Assembly (NCBI GenBank): GCA_001799975.1 | Contig: MGUQ01000084.1 | Span: forward strand, 900 to 6,152 | Length of the DNA: 5,253 bases | Reading direction: 5' to 3' | Source: Elusimicrobia bacterium RIFCSPLOWO2_01_FULL_54_10 | Lineage (GTDB): Bacteria; Elusimicrobiota; Elusimicrobia; 2-02-FULL-39-32 | Shown: positions 4,993 to 5,253 of the stretch, piece after piece | How the letters are laid out: every line of letters begins with the position of its first letter | How positions within the stretch are numbered: position 1 is the stretch's first letter | Position numbers and translations under genes: made by a program | Notes under the pieces: generated by a model | The model's input: the letters and a program-made list of their open reading frames with translations, nothing else | Database searches by the model: none | What the model was told of the DNA's origin: nothing

Positions 4993-5253
4993 ATGTCCGC
5001 TAAAACGGCTGAAAAAACGGTTCCCCGCCTGAAGGGATTTTATCAGGGCACGGTGGTGCCCGACCTCATGAAACGGTTCGGCATGACCAACCTGCTGGAA
5101 GCGCCGCGCCTTGAAAAGATCGTGGTGGGCGTGGGACTTTCGGACGCCCGGGACAACATCAAGGTGGTAGACGTCGCCACGGGGGAAATCGCCGCCATCA
5201 CGGGACAGAAGCCCATTGTGACGCGCGCCAAAAAATCCATCTCCAATTTCAAG
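4993..5253 (+). CDS. rplE: 50S ribosomal protein L5 (uL5), N-terminal part only
   Basis: The first 87 codons are present; the gene runs off the window end (family length is about 180). L5 binds 5S rRNA in the central protuberance and touches the P-site tRNA elbow and S13. The start is MSAKTAEKTVPRLKGFYQGTVVPDLMKRFG, followed by NLLEAPRLEKIVVGVGLSDARDNIK and then EIAAITGQKPIVTRAKKSISNFK. The ITGQKP..T.AKKSI..FK block (residues about 69-87) is diagnostic of L5. The N-terminus is about 8-10 residues longer than E. coli L5. The usual N-MGVGE stretch reads VVGVGLSD here, a departure that may be lineage-typical. The ATG lies 1 nt after the rplX stop; a GGAG at 4976-4979 is 13 nt upstream, rather far. 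Confidence 0.97.
   Translation, partial: MSAKTAEKTVPRLKGFYQGTVVPDLMKRFGMTNLLEAPRLEKIVVGVGLSDARDNIKVVDVATGEIAAITGQKPIVTRAKKSISNFK
5038..5073 (+). promoter_or_regulatory. Possible two-stem mRNA hairpin early in rplE
   Basis: GGGCAC (5046-5051) and GTGCCC (5056-5061) pair perfectly around GGTG. Outside them TTTTAT (5038-5043) can pair with ATGAAA (5068-5073), with one G-U pair, leaving an uneven internal loop of CA against GACCTC. In E. coli, S8 represses the spc operon by binding an mRNA helix with an internal loop near the rplE start. The location is therefore suggestive, but I could not match the specific S8 core nucleotides, and a chance fold in coding sequence is quite possible. Confidence 0.3.

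Noticed and set aside
1..5253. A hidden accessory system, mobile element, CRISPR array or RNA gene
   Set aside because: Conserved ribosomal protein genes cover essentially every base with gaps of at most 7 nt. No direct repeat arrays, transposase fragments or tRNA-like folds were seen.

Overview
The window is an uninterrupted run of thirteen ribosomal protein genes, all on the + strand, in the classic bacterial S10-spc order: rplC (3' end only), rplD, rplW, rplB, rpsS, rplV, rpsC, rplP, rpmC, rpsQ, rplN, rplX and rplE (5' end only). All eleven complete genes have family-typical lengths and intact signature motifs. None is frameshifted or broken, and there are no RNA genes, mobile elements, CRISPR arrays or foreign genes.

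Organism: a bacterium. L4, L23, L16, L29 and L24 are of the bacterial type, and Shine-Dalgarno sequences (GGAGGT, AAAGGAG, GGGAGG) are clear at several starts. The DNA is moderately GC-rich, with A-rich patches at some gene junctions. The proteins are not close to E. coli or Bacillus. Several lineage-like features stand out: GGGRGKSKG in L2 instead of the usual GGGEG, a four-cysteine L24, a Lys/Ala-rich L3 tail and the L5 wording GLSDARDNIKVVD. These suggest an uncultured or deep-branching phylum; something near the PVC/Omnitrophota/Elusimicrobiota part of the tree is my weak guess. This is an impression from memory of family sequences, not a computed placement.

Layout: positions 1-257 hold the L3 C-terminus; 262-2024 hold L4, L23 and L2; 2024-3865 hold S19, L22, S3 and L16; 3865-4312 hold L29 and S17; 4316-4991 hold L14 and L24; L5 begins at 4993 and runs off the end. 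Gaps between genes are 1 to 7 nt, and four junctions overlap (rplD/rplW by 4 nt, rplB/rpsS by 1, rplP/rpmC by 1, rpmC/rpsQ by 8). There is no room for a promoter or terminator between genes, including at rpsQ/rplN, where E. coli begins a separate spc operon. The whole window is best read as the interior of one polycistronic mRNA with extensive translational coupling.

Together the genes supply large-subunit proteins around the peptidyl-transferase centre and exit tunnel (L2, L3, L4, L16, L22, L23, L24, L29), L14 on the subunit interface, L5 of the central protuberance, and small-subunit proteins S3, S17 and S19. I found no undescribed system. The observations worth a second look are small: two possible mRNA hairpins at rplW and rplE, non-standard protein tails, and uneven Shine-Dalgarno strength.
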